Source: Aquincola tertiaricarbonis
GTDB lineage: Bacteria; Pseudomonadota; Gammaproteobacteria; Burkholderiales; Burkholderiaceae_C
NCBI RefSeq assembly: GCF_023573145.1
Contig: NZ_CP097636.1
Location: forward strand, 62,001-126,000
Direction of reading: 5' to 3'
DNA length: 64,000 bases
Both the position numbers and the translations under genes were made by a program. This document shows, one piece after another, positions 53,344 to 62,304 of this stretch (its first letter is position 1; each line of letters starts with the position of its first letter). The notes beneath the pieces were generated by a model. That model saw only the letters and a program-made list of their open reading frames with translations, was not told the DNA's origin and searched no databases.

Positions 53344-54297
53344 ATGGCCTCGCAGCCGGGGGCGCGCCGGCCGGGTCGACGCGCCGCCCTGGCGCTGGGG
53401 GCGGCCTTGGCGCTGGGCCTGGCCGGGTGGTGGGGCTGGCGGGCTGCGCCCGCCGGTGCGGCAGGCCAGCCGGCGCAGCTTGTCACGTCGCGCGCCGACG
53501 ATGCGGCTGTGGTCGCATCGGTGCCGGGCGCGATGCCGGCCAGCGGGCCTGCGCAGACGCCCGACGAAGCCGCCCGGCTCGACCGCTGGGTGGCCGAGCA
53601 CAGCGTGCTGCGCGGTACGGCGCTGGACGGGGGTTGGGGCCAGGATGCGCAGGGCCGGGTGCGTCCGTCCCTGGCGCTGCGCCAGCGCTTCGATCACCTG
53701 CTGCAGCTGGCCGGCCAGCTGCCGACGGCCAGCATCACCGCCTGGTTGACGCGGCAGGCCCAGGCCGAGCTGCAGCCCGACGACGTGGCCACGGTGCTGC
53801 AGGTGTGGCAGGCCTACCTGGGGCTGCTGGCGGCGCCGGGGCAGGCGGGCGCGCTGGCGGCAGGGCCGCTCGCGGCACCTTCGGCCACCACCTGGTCGGC
53901 CGCGCTGGCCGAGCGACGGCAGCTGCGGCGCCAGTGGCTGGGTGCGGCCTGGGCCGATGCGTTCTATGCCGAGGAAGAGGCCGCGTTGGCGCGCCACCTG
54001 GCAGCGATGGAGGCCGGGCCTACCGACCGTCGCCCGGCGGCCGAGGCGGCGCCGTTGATCGACCGCGCCAGCCTGCCGCCCGAAGCGGCGCAGCGCCTGG
54101 CGGAGGAAGAGGCGGCGCAGGCCCGCTGGCAGCAGCGCCTGGCCGAGGCGGCGGCGCAACTGCAGCGGCTGCGCGCCGCGCCGGAGCTGAGCGCCCCGCA
54201 GCGCGAAGCCGCCATCCAGCGCCTGGTGGCCGAGCGCTTCGAGGCCGGCAGCGAGCAGATGCGGGCTCGCGCGCTGTTGGGGCTGGCGCCCGGCTGA
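53344..54297 (+). CDS. Lipase-specific foldase (Lif/LipB)
   Basis: Membrane-anchored steric chaperone for the lipase just upstream. 317 aa: a short basic N-terminus, one membrane helix (AALALGAALALGLAGWWGW), a Pro/Ala-rich linker, and a helical domain with SLALRQRFDHLLQLAG, the RxxFDxxL motif diagnostic of lipase foldases. The rest is long helices rich in Ala, Glu and Arg, matching the extended scaffold that embraces the lipase. ATG 53,344 is preferred; GTG 53,338 overlapping the lipase stop is an alternative. Confidence 0.92.
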   Translation: MASQPGARRPGRRAALALGAALALGLAGWWGWRAAPAGAAGQPAQLVTSRADDAAVVASVPGAMPASGPAQTPDEAARLDRWVAEHSVLRGTALDGGWGQDAQGRVRPSLALRQRFDHLLQLAGQLPTASITAWLTRQAQAELQPDDVATVLQVWQAYLGLLAAPGQAGALAAGPLAAPSATTWSAALAERRQLRRQWLGAAWADAFYAEEEAALARHLAAMEAGPTDRRPAAEAAPLIDRASLPPEAAQRLAEEEAAQARWQQRLAEAAAQLQRLRAAPELSAPQREAAIQRLVAERFEAGSEQMRARALLGLAPG

Positions 54298-54318
54298 GCC
54301 CCGTCGCCGCGCCGCCCG

Positions 54319-54732
54319 TCAGAGGCTGGCGGTCTCGGCCTCGGCCGCCGCTTCCGAGGGGGCGCGCTGCAGCGTCCAGCGTTCCAACCGGCCGTTGCCG
54401 CCGAAGTGCAGGTCGATGGTGTCGCCGCCGCTGTCGGTCCAGCGCCAGACCTCGGGCTGGGTGCTGGTCTGCTCGCCCAGGCTCTTGGTCAGCACCACCA
54501 CGTCCAGCATGCGCAGGCCGGCCTGCAGTTGGGTGCTCAGCATCAGCGCGCTTTTGACGTGACCCACCGGCGACCGGCCGGCCGCGCGCATCACCTTCAT
54601 CGCGCGGGTGAACTGCATCACCAGCCAGAACGAGACCATGGTCAGGCCCAGCACCAGGCCTTGCCAGCCCCACTGCCACCAGCCCAGGGCGATCGCCACC
54701 GCGGCCAGCGGCCATCCGAATCTCGGGTCCAT
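54319..54732 (-). CDS. Conserved membrane protein of unknown function
   Basis: Small protein of 137 aa with two hydrophobic segments near the N-terminus (PLAAVAIALGWWQWG and GLVLGLTMVSFWLVMQF), followed by a soluble domain (LRMLDVVVLTKSLGEQTSTQPEVWRWTDSGGDTIDLHFGGNGRLERWTL) rich in beta strands. Both segments are short, so it is probably anchored in the inner membrane with the C-terminus in the cytoplasm or periplasm. I recognise no named family. It precedes the metallophosphoesterase gene, on the same strand. Confidence 0.7.
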   Translation of the reverse strand: MDPRFGWPLAAVAIALGWWQWGWQGLVLGLTMVSFWLVMQFTRAMKVMRAAGRSPVGHVKSALMLSTQLQAGLRMLDVVVLTKSLGEQTSTQPEVWRWTDSGGDTIDLHFGGNGRLERWTLQRAPSEAAAEAETASL

Positions 54733-54753
54733 CGTCGTCAGTTCCTTCTTCAG

Positions 54754-55557
54754 TCAGGGCAGGTCGGCTTCGGTGCGGCCGACGCGGCCGGTGCGCAAGG
54801 CGTCGGCCCAGTCGCCACGGCCGTTGGCCTCGGCGCGGCGGGCCGCCGCCTCGACGTCGTACGGCGTGTGCCGCAGCTCGGCGCGCCAGCCGGCCGGGCC
54901 ATGCACCAGCAGTGCCCAGCGTGCCAGCGGGCTGCCATTCTCGACCCAATGCGAATCACGGCCGCTGCCGGGCGGGTGCAGGTCGTCATAAGCCTGCAGG
55001 CCCACGCTGCCGGGGTTGACCACCAGCGTGCCACCCTGCGCCACCACCCGCGGCACGTGGCTGTGGCCGCAGGCCAGCAGCGGCGGTCGCACGGGGCCCA
55101 GTCGCGCGTGCAGTTCAGCCGCGGTGGCCGCGCGGATTCCGGTATGGCCTTGCACGCCCAGCCCGGGCGTGGTGGTTTCCAGCAGGTACTGCAGGTCGCT
55201 GGCCGGCGTGCCGTGCACGCACACCAGCTGCCCGCGGGCGGGCAGCGGCAGCGTCAGCGTGGCCGGCAGCGCGGCCAGCCACGCTCGCTCGGCCGCGCCC
55301 AGCGCCGCGGCGGCGAAGGCATCGCTGGCGCCCATCCGGTCGGCGGCTTGGGTCAACAGCTGGCGCTCATGGTTGCCGGCTATGGTGGGCCAGCCCAGCG
55401 CCATCAACCGCCGCGCCGTCTCCTGCGGCCACAGCGGGCCGGAGACGATGTCGCCCAGGTTCACCACCAGATCCGCCCCGGCGTCGGCGATCTCGGCGAT
55501 CACCGCTTCCAGCGCCGGCAGGTTGCCGTGGATGTCGGAGACGAGGGCGATGCGCAT
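54754..55557 (-). CDS. Calcineurin-like metallophosphoesterase
   Basis: Metal-dependent phosphoesterase of the YfcE/MJ0936-like group, 267 aa. The metal-binding motifs are in order: RIALVSDIHGNLPALEAVI (D-x-H), VNLGDIVSGP (GD), TIAGNHERQLL (GNH), and CGHSHVPRVV (GHxH). Such proteins hydrolyse phosphodiesters or phosphomonoesters. ATG 55,557 begins directly with the fold; an open frame upstream is not conserved. Gap to radA is 16 bases, so they may be co-transcribed. Confidence 0.92.
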   Translation of the reverse strand: MRIALVSDIHGNLPALEAVIAEIADAGADLVVNLGDIVSGPLWPQETARRLMALGWPTIAGNHERQLLTQAADRMGASDAFAAAALGAAERAWLAALPATLTLPLPARGQLVCVHGTPASDLQYLLETTTPGLGVQGHTGIRAATAAELHARLGPVRPPLLACGHSHVPRVVAQGGTLVVNPGSVGLQAYDDLHPPGSGRDSHWVENGSPLARWALLVHGPAGWRAELRHTPYDVEAAARRAEANGRGDWADALRTGRVGRTEADLP

Positions 55558-55573
55558 GGCCAGCCTGGCAGGT

Positions 55574-56941
55574 TCAGGTGAGCCCGCGCACCACGTCGAT
55601 GGCCTCTTCGATGCGCTCGACCGCATGCACGGTCAGGCCCTCGATCGGCTTCTTGGGCGCATTGGCCTTGGGCACCACCGCGATGGAAAAGCCCAGCTTG
55701 GCGGCTTCCTTCAGGCGCTCCTGGCCGCGTGGTGCCGGCCGCACCTCGCCGGCCAGGCCCACTTCGCCAAAGGCGATGAAGCCGCGCGGCAGCGGCCTGC
55801 CGCGCAGGCTGCTCTGGATGGCCAGCAGCACCGCCAGGTCGGCCGCCGGCTCGCTGATCCGCACGCCGCCCACCGCGTTCACGAACACGTCCTGGTCGGC
55901 GCAGGCCACGCCGGCGTGGCGGTGCAGCACCGCCAGCAGCATGGCCAGGCGGTCGCGGTCCAGGCCCACGCTCAGGCGGCGCGGGCTCGGTCCGCCGCTG
56001 TCCACCAGTGCCTGGATCTCCACCAGCATCGGCCGCGTGCCTTCCAGCGTCACCAGCACGCAGGCGCCGGGCACCGGGTCGCCGTGGGTGGACAGGAAGA
56101 TGGCGCTGGGGTTGGTCACGCCTTTCAGGCCGCGCTCGGTCATGGCAAAGACGCCGATCTCGTTGACCGCGCCGAAGCGGTTCTTGATGGCCCGCACCAG
56201 CCGGAAGCTGCTGTGGGTGTCGCCCTCGAAATACAGCACCGTGTCGACGATGTGCTCCAGCACGCGCGGGCCGGCCAACGCCCCTTCCTTGGTGACGTGG
56301 CCCACCAGCACGATGGTGCAGCCGCCGGTCTTGGCGGTGCGGGTGAGCTGGGCGGCGCACTCGCGCACCTGGGCCACCGAGCCGGGCGCGGAGCTGAGCT
56401 GCTCCGAGTAGAGGGTCTGGATCGAGTCGATCACGCAGAAGGCCGGCTGCTCTGCTTCGATGGTGGCCAGGATGCGTTCGAGCTGGATCTCGGCCGCCAC
56501 CCGCACCTGCCGGCCTTCCAGGCCCAGCCGGCGGGCGCGCAGCGCGATCTGCGCGCCGCTTTCTTCACCGGTGACGTACAGCACCTTCATCTGCGTGGAC
56601 AGCGCGTCCACGGCCTGCAGCAGCAGCGTGCTCTTGCCGATGCCGGGGTCGCCGCCGATCAGCACCACGCCGCCGGCCACGATGCCACCGCCCAGCACCC
56701 GGTCCAGCTCTTCCTGGCCGGTGGGCGTGCGCGCCACGTCGGCGGCGTCGATGTCGGCCAGCGTGGCCACCGGCTGGCTGCGTGCCAGCGACTGGAAGCG
56801 ATTCTTGCCGCTGCCGGCAGCCGGCTCGGCGGCGGTTTCCTCCAGCGTGTTCCAGGCGCCGCAGTGCGGGCATTTGCCCAGCCACTTGGCGCTGGTGCCG
56901 CCGCATTCGCGGCAGGTGAATATCGACTTGTCCTTGGCCAT
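55574..56941 (-). CDS. radA: DNA repair protein RadA
   Basis: RecA-related helicase that processes recombination intermediates. 455 aa: N-terminal zinc finger (CRECGGTSAKWLGKCPHCG, residues 10-27), RecA-like core with Walker A GGDPGIGKST (97-105 region), Walker B CVIDSIQTLYS, the RadA-specific KNRFG motif (253-257), and a C-terminal Lon-protease-like domain (DPVPGACVLVTLEGTRPMLVEIQAL, VGGVRISEPAADLAVLLA). ATG 56,941 is the family start. All parts are intact. Confidence 0.97.
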   Translation of the reverse strand: MAKDKSIFTCRECGGTSAKWLGKCPHCGAWNTLEETAAEPAAGSGKNRFQSLARSQPVATLADIDAADVARTPTGQEELDRVLGGGIVAGGVVLIGGDPGIGKSTLLLQAVDALSTQMKVLYVTGEESGAQIALRARRLGLEGRQVRVAAEIQLERILATIEAEQPAFCVIDSIQTLYSEQLSSAPGSVAQVRECAAQLTRTAKTGGCTIVLVGHVTKEGALAGPRVLEHIVDTVLYFEGDTHSSFRLVRAIKNRFGAVNEIGVFAMTERGLKGVTNPSAIFLSTHGDPVPGACVLVTLEGTRPMLVEIQALVDSGGPSPRRLSVGLDRDRLAMLLAVLHRHAGVACADQDVFVNAVGGVRISEPAADLAVLLAIQSSLRGRPLPRGFIAFGEVGLAGEVRPAPRGQERLKEAAKLGFSIAVVPKANAPKKPIEGLTVHAVERIEEAIDVVRGLT

Positions 56942-57006
56942 GGTGCCGATTGTCGGGGCCATGCGGCACACTCCTCGCCCTGCTCCTGTTCCTCGCACGG
57001 CTTCCC

Positions 57007-57633
57007 ATGGCACTGTCCGTCTGGCTCACCTTCCTGCTGGCCGCCTTCGCGATCAGCCTGTCCCCCGGCACCGCGGCCATCGCCGCGATGAGCACCGGAT
57101 CGCGCCTGGGCCTGCGCGGCGGCTGGCGCCTGATGCCCGGGCTGGCGCTGGGCATCACCACGCAGATGACCGTGGTGGCGCTGGGCCTGGGGGCGCTCAT
57201 CGTGGCTTCGGCCACCGCCTTCATGGTGGTCAAGTGGCTGGGCGTGGCCTATCTGGCCTGGCTGGGCCTGCAGCAGTGGCGGGCGCCGGCGGTGCCGATG
57301 GCCGCCGCCACCGAAGCCGCCGCGGCCGAACGGCGCGGCCTGCTGCTGCGCGGCTGGATGATCAACGCCCTCAATCCCAAGGGCACGGTGTTCATGCTGG
57401 CGGTGGTGCCGCAGTTCCTCGACCTGTCGCTACCGCTGCCGTTGCAGTACGCGGTGATCACCGCCACGCTGTGCTTCACCGAAATGCTGGTGATGACCGG
57501 CTACATGACGCTGGCCGCCCGCGTGCTGGGCCTGCTGCGCACGCCGCGGCAGATGGGCTGGCTCAACCGCAGCTTCGGCGGCCTGTTCATGGCGGCTGCG
57601 GCGCTGCTGGCCACCTTCAAGCGGGCGGTTTAG
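57007..57633 (+). CDS. LysE-family amino-acid exporter
   Basis: Inner-membrane exporter of the RhtB/LysE family, 208 aa, six hydrophobic helices. The N-terminal signature SPGTAAIAAMSTGSRLGLRGGWRLMPGLALG is clear, as is KWLGVAYLAWLGLQQW and NALNPKGTVFMLAVVPQFLD in the middle. It would export an amino acid or similar compound. Its start ATG is 65 bases from the divergent radA start, and its stop overlaps the arfB stop region by 4 bases in convergent orientation. Confidence 0.9.
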   Translation: MALSVWLTFLLAAFAISLSPGTAAIAAMSTGSRLGLRGGWRLMPGLALGITTQMTVVALGLGALIVASATAFMVVKWLGVAYLAWLGLQQWRAPAVPMAAATEAAAAERRGLLLRGWMINALNPKGTVFMLAVVPQFLDLSLPLPLQYAVITATLCFTEMLVMTGYMTLAARVLGLLRTPRQMGWLNRSFGGLFMAAAALLATFKRAV

Positions 57634-58034
57634 TCCACACCCCCGCGCCGGCCGGCCTTGATGGCCGCGTCGCGCTTCTTGCCTGCCAGCCGCCGCAGCT
57701 GCGAGCCGCGGGTGGGCTTGGTCGGGCGGCGCGTGGGTGGCAGCGTGGCCACGCTGTCCACCAGCGTCTGCAGCCGCTCGAGCGCCTCGGCGCGGTTCAT
57801 CTCCAGGCTGCGGTGAGCCTGGGCCTTGATCACCACCACGCCTTCCAGCGTCAGCCGGCTGTCGCGCAGTGCCAGCAGCCGCTCCTTCACGTCGGGCGGC
57901 AGCGACGAGGCCCGCACGTCGTAGCGCAGGTGAACGGCGTTGGACACCTTGTTGACGTTCTGCCCGCCCGCGCCCTGGGCGCGGATGGCCGTCCAGGTCA
58001 CCTCGTGGGGCTGGACGACCGGCCGCCGGTTCAT
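57630..58034 (-). CDS. arfB: Alternative ribosome-rescue factor ArfB (peptidyl-tRNA hydrolase, GGQ)
   Basis: Release-factor-like protein, 134 aa, rescuing ribosomes stalled on broken mRNA. The GGQ motif (residues 23-25, in AQGAGGQNVNKVSNAVHLR) is the catalytic peptidyl-tRNA hydrolase loop, and the C-terminal tail is basic (RRPTKPTRGSQLRRLAGKKRDAAIKAGRRGG) as needed to enter the empty mRNA channel. The start overlaps the thioesterase stop (ATGA). Confidence 0.95.
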   Translation of the reverse strand: MNRRPVVQPHEVTWTAIRAQGAGGQNVNKVSNAVHLRYDVRASSLPPDVKERLLALRDSRLTLEGVVVIKAQAHRSLEMNRAEALERLQTLVDSVATLPPTRRPTKPTRGSQLRRLAGKKRDAAIKAGRRGGVD

Positions 58035-58552
58035 CCCGCCGAAGTGGCGGTGCCCGTGGCCGCGCCCGTGGCGTGGTCGGCCAGCAGCGTGGCCTGGCGC
58101 TGCTCCATTTCCTTGCGCAGTTGCCGGCGCACCTGGGCGGCGGCATGGCGGCGCTTCTCGTCGGGCGAGAAGGGCCGCAGCGGCGGCACGGCCACCGGCT
58201 TGCGCTCGTCGTCCACCGCCACCATCGTGAAGAAGCAGCTGTTGACGTGGCGCACCACCTGCGAGCGGATGTCCTCGGCGATCACCTTGATGCCGATCTC
58301 CATCGACGAGGTGCCGGTGTAGTTGACGCTGGCCAGGAAGGTGACCAGCTCACCCACGTGGATGGGCTGGCGGAAGTTGACTTGGTCCACGCTGAGCGTG
58401 ACCACGTAGCGCGCGGCATAGCGGCTGGCGCAGGCGTAGGCCACCTGGTCCAACAGCTTGAGGATGCTGCCGCCATGCACGTTGCCGGCGAAGTTGGCGG
58501 TGTCTGGGGTCATCAGCACCGTCATCGTGAGCTGGTGGGCCGGCAGGTCCAT
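58031..58552 (-). CDS. Acyl-CoA thioesterase (YciA-like hotdog protein)
   Basis: Hotdog-fold thioesterase, 173 aa, cleaving acyl-CoA. It has MTVLMTPDTANFAGNVHGGSILKLLDQVAYACASRY, where the N-terminal Asn/His and the Asp of HGGSILKLLDQVA are typical, and VTLSVDQVNFRQPIHVGELVTF. The C-terminal 50 residues are charged and probably disordered. It precedes arfB with a 4-base overlap. Confidence 0.9.
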   Translation of the reverse strand: MDLPAHQLTMTVLMTPDTANFAGNVHGGSILKLLDQVAYACASRYAARYVVTLSVDQVNFRQPIHVGELVTFLASVNYTGTSSMEIGIKVIAEDIRSQVVRHVNSCFFTMVAVDDERKPVAVPPLRPFSPDEKRRHAAAQVRRQLRKEMEQRQATLLADHATGAATGTATSAG

Positions 58553-58570
58553 GGCGTGTCCTTGGTTGGG

Positions 58571-58816
58571 TTACTTGGATTGGATTTTCTGCACCACGAA
58601 CAGCAGCACCACCGCGCCCAGCACGGAAGCGATCCAGCCGGCGCCCTGGCCGGCCTGGTACCAGCCCGCCGCCTGGCCGACGTAGCCGGCGATGAAGGAG
58701 CCGGCGATGCCCAGCAGCGCGGTGAGGATCCAGCCCATCTTCTGCTCGCCCGGCATGACCAGGCGCGCCAGCGCCCCGACGATGAGGCCGACGATGAAGG
58801 TTCCGATGATGCCCAT
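58571..58816 (-). CDS. GlsB/YeaQ/YmgE-family small membrane protein
   Basis: 81 aa protein with three hydrophobic helices (IIGTFIVGLIVGALARLVMPG, GWILTALLGIAGSFIAGYVGQ, GWIASVLGAVVLLFVVQKIQ) and glycine-rich turns. This is the transglycosylase-associated protein family (GlsB/YeaQ), often stress-induced. Function unknown. It is followed, 18 bases on, by the thioesterase gene. Confidence 0.9.
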   Translation of the reverse strand: MGIIGTFIVGLIVGALARLVMPGEQKMGWILTALLGIAGSFIAGYVGQAAGWYQAGQGAGWIASVLGAVVLLFVVQKIQSK

Positions 58817-58903
58817 GAAGGTGTTCCCTGAGTGGTGATGAAAGGCGGCCGACCTTAGCAGCGGCCGTTGGCGGGCCTGTGTAGCAGGCCGCGGCCGAGG
58901 CCC

Positions 58904-60001
58904 TCAGGCGACAACTTCGACCGGCACGCGTGGCGCCAATGCACACATCAGCTCGTAGCCGAGGGTGCCGGCCGCGCGTGCCACCTCGTCGATCGCAAGC
59001 ACCGTGCCGTTGGCGGCGCGGCCCCACAGCGTGACCTCGGCGCCCAGGCCGGCCTGCGGAACCGGCGTCAGGTCGACGGCCAGCATGTCCATCGACACCC
59101 GGCCCAGCGTGCGGGTGCGCACGCCGTCCACCAGCACCGGCGTGCCGGTGTCGGCCACGCGGGGGTAGCCGTCGGCATAGCCGCACGCCACCACGCCCAC
59201 GCGCAGCGGCTCGGTGGCGGTGAAGCGGGCGCCGTAGCCCACGCTGTCGCCGGCGGTCAGGGGCTGCACTGCGATGAGGCGCGAGCGCAGCGTCATCGCC
59301 GGCTGCAGGCCCCAGTGGTCGATGTCGTGCGCCGGAAAGTCGGGGCTGCTGCCGTAGGCCAGGATGCCCGGGCGCACCCAGTCGGCGCGCACCGCCGGGT
59401 CGGCGCCGTAGCGCAGCACCGCGGCGCTGTTGGCCAGGCTGCGTTCGCCGGTCAGGTCGTGGGTGGCGGCGGTGAAGGTGGCCAGCTGCTGCGCCACGCC
59501 GCGCTCGCCGTCCGCCTCGGCGAAGTGCGTCATCAGCGAAATCTCGTCCACCTGTGGCAGTGCATTCAGCCGCGCCCAGGCGGCGCGGAAGGCGCCGGCC
59601 CGCAGGCCCAGCCGGTTCATGCCGCTGTTCATCTTCAGGAACACGCGGTGCGGCTTCTGCGTCTTGTGCGCGGCCAGCCAGTCGATCTGCTCGGTGCAGT
59701 GCACCACGTGCCACAGGTCGAGCCGCGAACACAGCTCCAGGTCGCGTGGCTCGAACACGCCTTCTAGCAGCAGGATGGGCCCGCGCCAGCCGAGCGAGCG
59801 AACTTTTTCGGCCTCGGACAGGTCTAGCAGCGCGAAACCGTCCGCGCCCCGCAGGCCTTCGTAGGCACGGTCAATGCCGTGGCCGTAAGCGTTGGCCTTC
59901 ACAATCGCCCAGATCCGGGCGTCCGGGGCGGCCTGCCGGGCCTGTCTCAGGTTGTGGGACAGCGCTTCGGTATGGATCAGGGCCTGGATCGGACGGGGCA
60001 T
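58904..60001 (-). CDS. alr: Alanine racemase
   Basis: PLP enzyme that converts L- to D-alanine for peptidoglycan. 365 aa: Lys35 in [14 protein letters not shown] is the PLP lysine, and [27 protein letters not shown] carries the C-terminal tyrosine region and the phosphate site. [23 protein letters not shown] ends the protein. Full length. It shares a 113-base divergent region with lplT, an arrangement usual in this order. A GC-rich inverted repeat lies 3' of the stop (58,874-58,900), without a T run. Confidence 0.95.
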   Translation of the reverse strand: MPRPIQALIHTEALSHNLRQARQAAPDARIWAIVKANAYGHGIDRAYEGLRGADGFALLDLSEAEKVRSLGWRGPILLLEGVFEPRDLELCSRLDLWHVVHCTEQIDWLAAHKTQKPHRVFLKMNSGMNRLGLRAGAFRAAWARLNALPQVDEISLMTHFAEADGERGVAQQLATFTAATHDLTGERSLANSAAVLRYGADPAVRADWVRPGILAYGSSPDFPAHDIDHWGLQPAMTLRSRLIAVQPLTAGDSVGYGARFTATEPLRVGVVACGYADGYPRVADTGTPVLVDGVRTRTLGRVSMDMLAVDLTPVPQAGLGAEVTLWGRAANGTVLAIDEVARAAGTLGYELMCALAPRVPVEVVA

Positions 60002-60018
60002 CTCCGGATTTTGCCCCG

Positions 60019-60047
60019 GTGTTGTTGCAAAAGCCGCGTGCTATAAA
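60019..60047 (+). promoter_or_regulatory. Possible sigma-70 promoter for lplT
   Basis: A TATAAA hexamer at 60,042-60,047 with GTGTTG 17 bases upstream (60,019-60,024). The -10 is good; the -35 is weak. It lies in the divergent alr/lplT region, about 70 bases before the lplT ATG. Confidence 0.4.
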
Positions 60048-60114
60048 CCCGGCGCCTTGCGTGGAGACCTCTTTTGGAAGCCTGTGTACGAATCGGGCGG
60101 CCTCACCGTCGCGA

Positions 60115-61389
60115 ATGAAAAAAGGCTTCTACACCATCATGTCAGCGCAGTTCTTCAGCTCGCTGGCAGACAACGCCTTGCTGGTGGCTGCGATCGAGCT
60201 GTTGAAGTCGACCGGCGCGCCCGCGTGGCAGGTTCCGGCGTTGACGCCGATGTTCGCGCTGTTCTACGTGGTGCTGGCACCGTTCGTAGGCGCGTTCGCG
60301 GATGCCGTGCCCAAGGGCAAGGTCATGTTCTTCTCGAACGCGATCAAGGTCGTCGGCTGCCTGTTCATGCTGTTCGGCGGCCATCCGCTGCTGGCCTACG
60401 CCATCGTCGGCCTGGGCGCGGCGGCCTACTCGCCGGCCAAGTACGGCATCCTGACCGAACTGCTGCCGCCTTCCCAACTCGTCAAGGCCAACGGCTGGAT
60501 CGAGGGGCTGACCATCGCCTCGGTGATCCTGGGCATCGTGCTGGGCGGCCAGCTGGTGGGGCCCAAGGTGGCGCCGCTGCTGCTGGGCTTCGACCTGCCG
60601 GGCATCGACACCGGCGTCGACACCGCGCCCGAGGCGGCCATCGCCTCGATGGTGCTGCTGTACATCATCGCCGCGCTGTTCAACCTCTTCATCCCGCGCA
60701 CCGACGCACCGCTGCAGCCCATGATGCATGGCGCCGCCGGTCTGGTGCGCGACTTCTCGCAGTGCAACGCCCGCCTGTGGTCGGACAAGCTGGGCCAGAT
60801 CTCGCTGGCCACCACCACCATGTTCTGGGGCGTGGGCGGCAACCTGCGCGTCATCGTGTTCGCCTGGGCGGCCGCGGCGCTGGGCTACAGCACCACGCAG
60901 GCGTCCACCCTGGGCGGCGTGGTGGCCATCGGCACCGCGGTGGGGGCGGTGGTCGCGTCCATGTACATGCGGCTGGACCGTGCCACCAGCGTCATCCCGC
61001 TGGGCATTGCGATGGGCGTGCTGATCATCGGCCTGAACGTGCTCACCAGCGTGTGGGTGGCGGTGCCCTTCCTCATCTTGCTGGGGGCGCTGGGCGGCTA
61101 CCTGGTGGTGCCGATGAATGCGCTGCTGCAGCACCGCGGCCACAACCTGATGGGCGCCGGCCGGTCGATCGCGGTGCAGAACTTCAATGAGCAGGCCTGC
61201 ATCCTGGGCCTGGGCGCCTTCTACACCGGCATGACCAAGCTGGGCCTGTCGGCCTTCGGCTCGATCGCGGTGTTCGGCCTGGTGGTGATGACCACGATGG
61301 AGCTGATCCGCCGCTGGCACCGCCGCAACCTGCAGAACCACGGCGACGAGGTGCAGCGGCTGCTGGCCATTGCCCGCAGTGACCACTAA
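60115..61389 (+). CDS. lplT: Lysophospholipid transporter LplT
   Basis: MFS transporter, 424 aa, about 12 helices, moving lysophospholipids into the cytoplasm for reacylation. The N-terminus MKKGFYTIMSAQFFSSLADNALLVAAIELL and the AAYSPAKYGILTELLPPSQLVKANGWIEGLTIAS segment are family signatures. In enterobacteria it works with the Aas acyltransferase; no aas lies next to it here. The EamA transporter gene begins within its 3' end. Confidence 0.93.
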   Translation: MKKGFYTIMSAQFFSSLADNALLVAAIELLKSTGAPAWQVPALTPMFALFYVVLAPFVGAFADAVPKGKVMFFSNAIKVVGCLFMLFGGHPLLAYAIVGLGAAAYSPAKYGILTELLPPSQLVKANGWIEGLTIASVILGIVLGGQLVGPKVAPLLLGFDLPGIDTGVDTAPEAAIASMVLLYIIAALFNLFIPRTDAPLQPMMHGAAGLVRDFSQCNARLWSDKLGQISLATTTMFWGVGGNLRVIVFAWAAAALGYSTTQASTLGGVVAIGTAVGAVVASMYMRLDRATSVIPLGIAMGVLIIGLNVLTSVWVAVPFLILLGALGGYLVVPMNALLQHRGHNLMGAGRSIAVQNFNEQACILGLGAFYTGMTKLGLSAFGSIAVFGLVVMTTMELIRRWHRRNLQNHGDEVQRLLAIARSDH

Positions 61390-62281
61390 GTCCTTGGGCC
61401 CCACCGGCGCCGCGCTGCCGGTGCTGGCGCTCATGGTCAACGCCTTCGTGTGGGGCGTGTCATGGTGGCCGTTCCGCCAGTTCGAGGCGCTGGGCCTGCA
61501 CCCGCTGTGGAGCACGGCGGCCATCTATGCCCTGGTGCTGGCGGCACTGACGCTGTGGCGCCCAGGCGTGTGGCGCGGGCTGGCGCGCACGCCTTCGCTG
61601 TGGGTGTTGGTGCTTGCTTCGGGCACCACCAACGCGGCCTTCAACTGGGGCGTGACCATCGGCGACGTGGTGCGGGTGGTGCTGCTGTTCTACCTGATGC
61701 CGCTGTGGGCGCTGCTGCTGGCGCGGCTGCTGCTGCGCGAGCGGCTGACGCCGATGGCCGCGCTGCGCATGGCGATGGCGCTGGCCGGCGCCGCGGTGGT
61801 GCTGTGGCCGCCCGGTGGCGGCTGGCCCTGGCCACGCAGCCTGGCCGAGGTGCTGGGGCTGCTGGGCGGCTTCACCTTCGCGCTCAACAACGTGTGGCTG
61901 CGGCGTGAAGCGCACCGCGCCGACGTCGAACGGGCGACCGCGATGTTCCTGGGGGGCACCGTCGTGTCGGCGCTGGGGGCCACCGCGCTGATGCTGGCCG
62001 GCCAGGTGGCGGCGCCTTCGCTGCCCGGCCCGCTGGCCGGCGTGGCTTTTCTGGCGCTGGCCGCGGCCTTCGTCTGCGCCAACCTGGCGCTGCAGTACGG
62101 CGCGGCCCGGCTGCGCGCCAGCGTCACCGCGGTGGTGATGCTGACCGAGATCGTCTTTGCCGCCGGCTCGGCCGCGGCGCTGGGGGCCGGCATGGTGGAC
62201 GCGCGCCTGCTGGCCGGCGGCGCCCTGATCGTGGCGGCCGCGCTGCTGTCGGTGTGGGGGCAGGAGACGCCGGCCGGCTGA
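61379..62281 (+). CDS. EamA/DMT-family transporter
   Basis: Drug/metabolite transporter, 300 aa, two EamA repeats with ten hydrophobic helices: LPVLALMVNAFVWGVSWWPFRQFEALG starts the first, and LGLLGGFTFALNNVWLRREAH the second. GTG 61,379 (MTTKSLGPTG) is the preferred start, overlapping the lplT stop by 11 bases; TTG 61,370 is an alternative. Substrate unknown; probably exports a metabolite. Confidence 0.87.
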   Translation: MTTKSLGPTGAALPVLALMVNAFVWGVSWWPFRQFEALGLHPLWSTAAIYALVLAALTLWRPGVWRGLARTPSLWVLVLASGTTNAAFNWGVTIGDVVRVVLLFYLMPLWALLLARLLLRERLTPMAALRMAMALAGAAVVLWPPGGGWPWPRSLAEVLGLLGGFTFALNNVWLRREAHRADVERATAMFLGGTVVSALGATALMLAGQVAAPSLPGPLAGVAFLALAAAFVCANLALQYGAARLRASVTAVVMLTEIVFAAGSAAALGAGMVDARLLAGGALIVAAALLSVWGQETPAG

Positions 62282-62304
62282 GCGGGTGCGGCCCGTTCAG
62301 GCGC

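Noticed and set aside
58874..58900. GC-rich hairpin downstream of alr as a strong terminator
   Set aside because: The stem is short (GGCCTG/CAGGCC) with no T run; it is mentioned with alr only.
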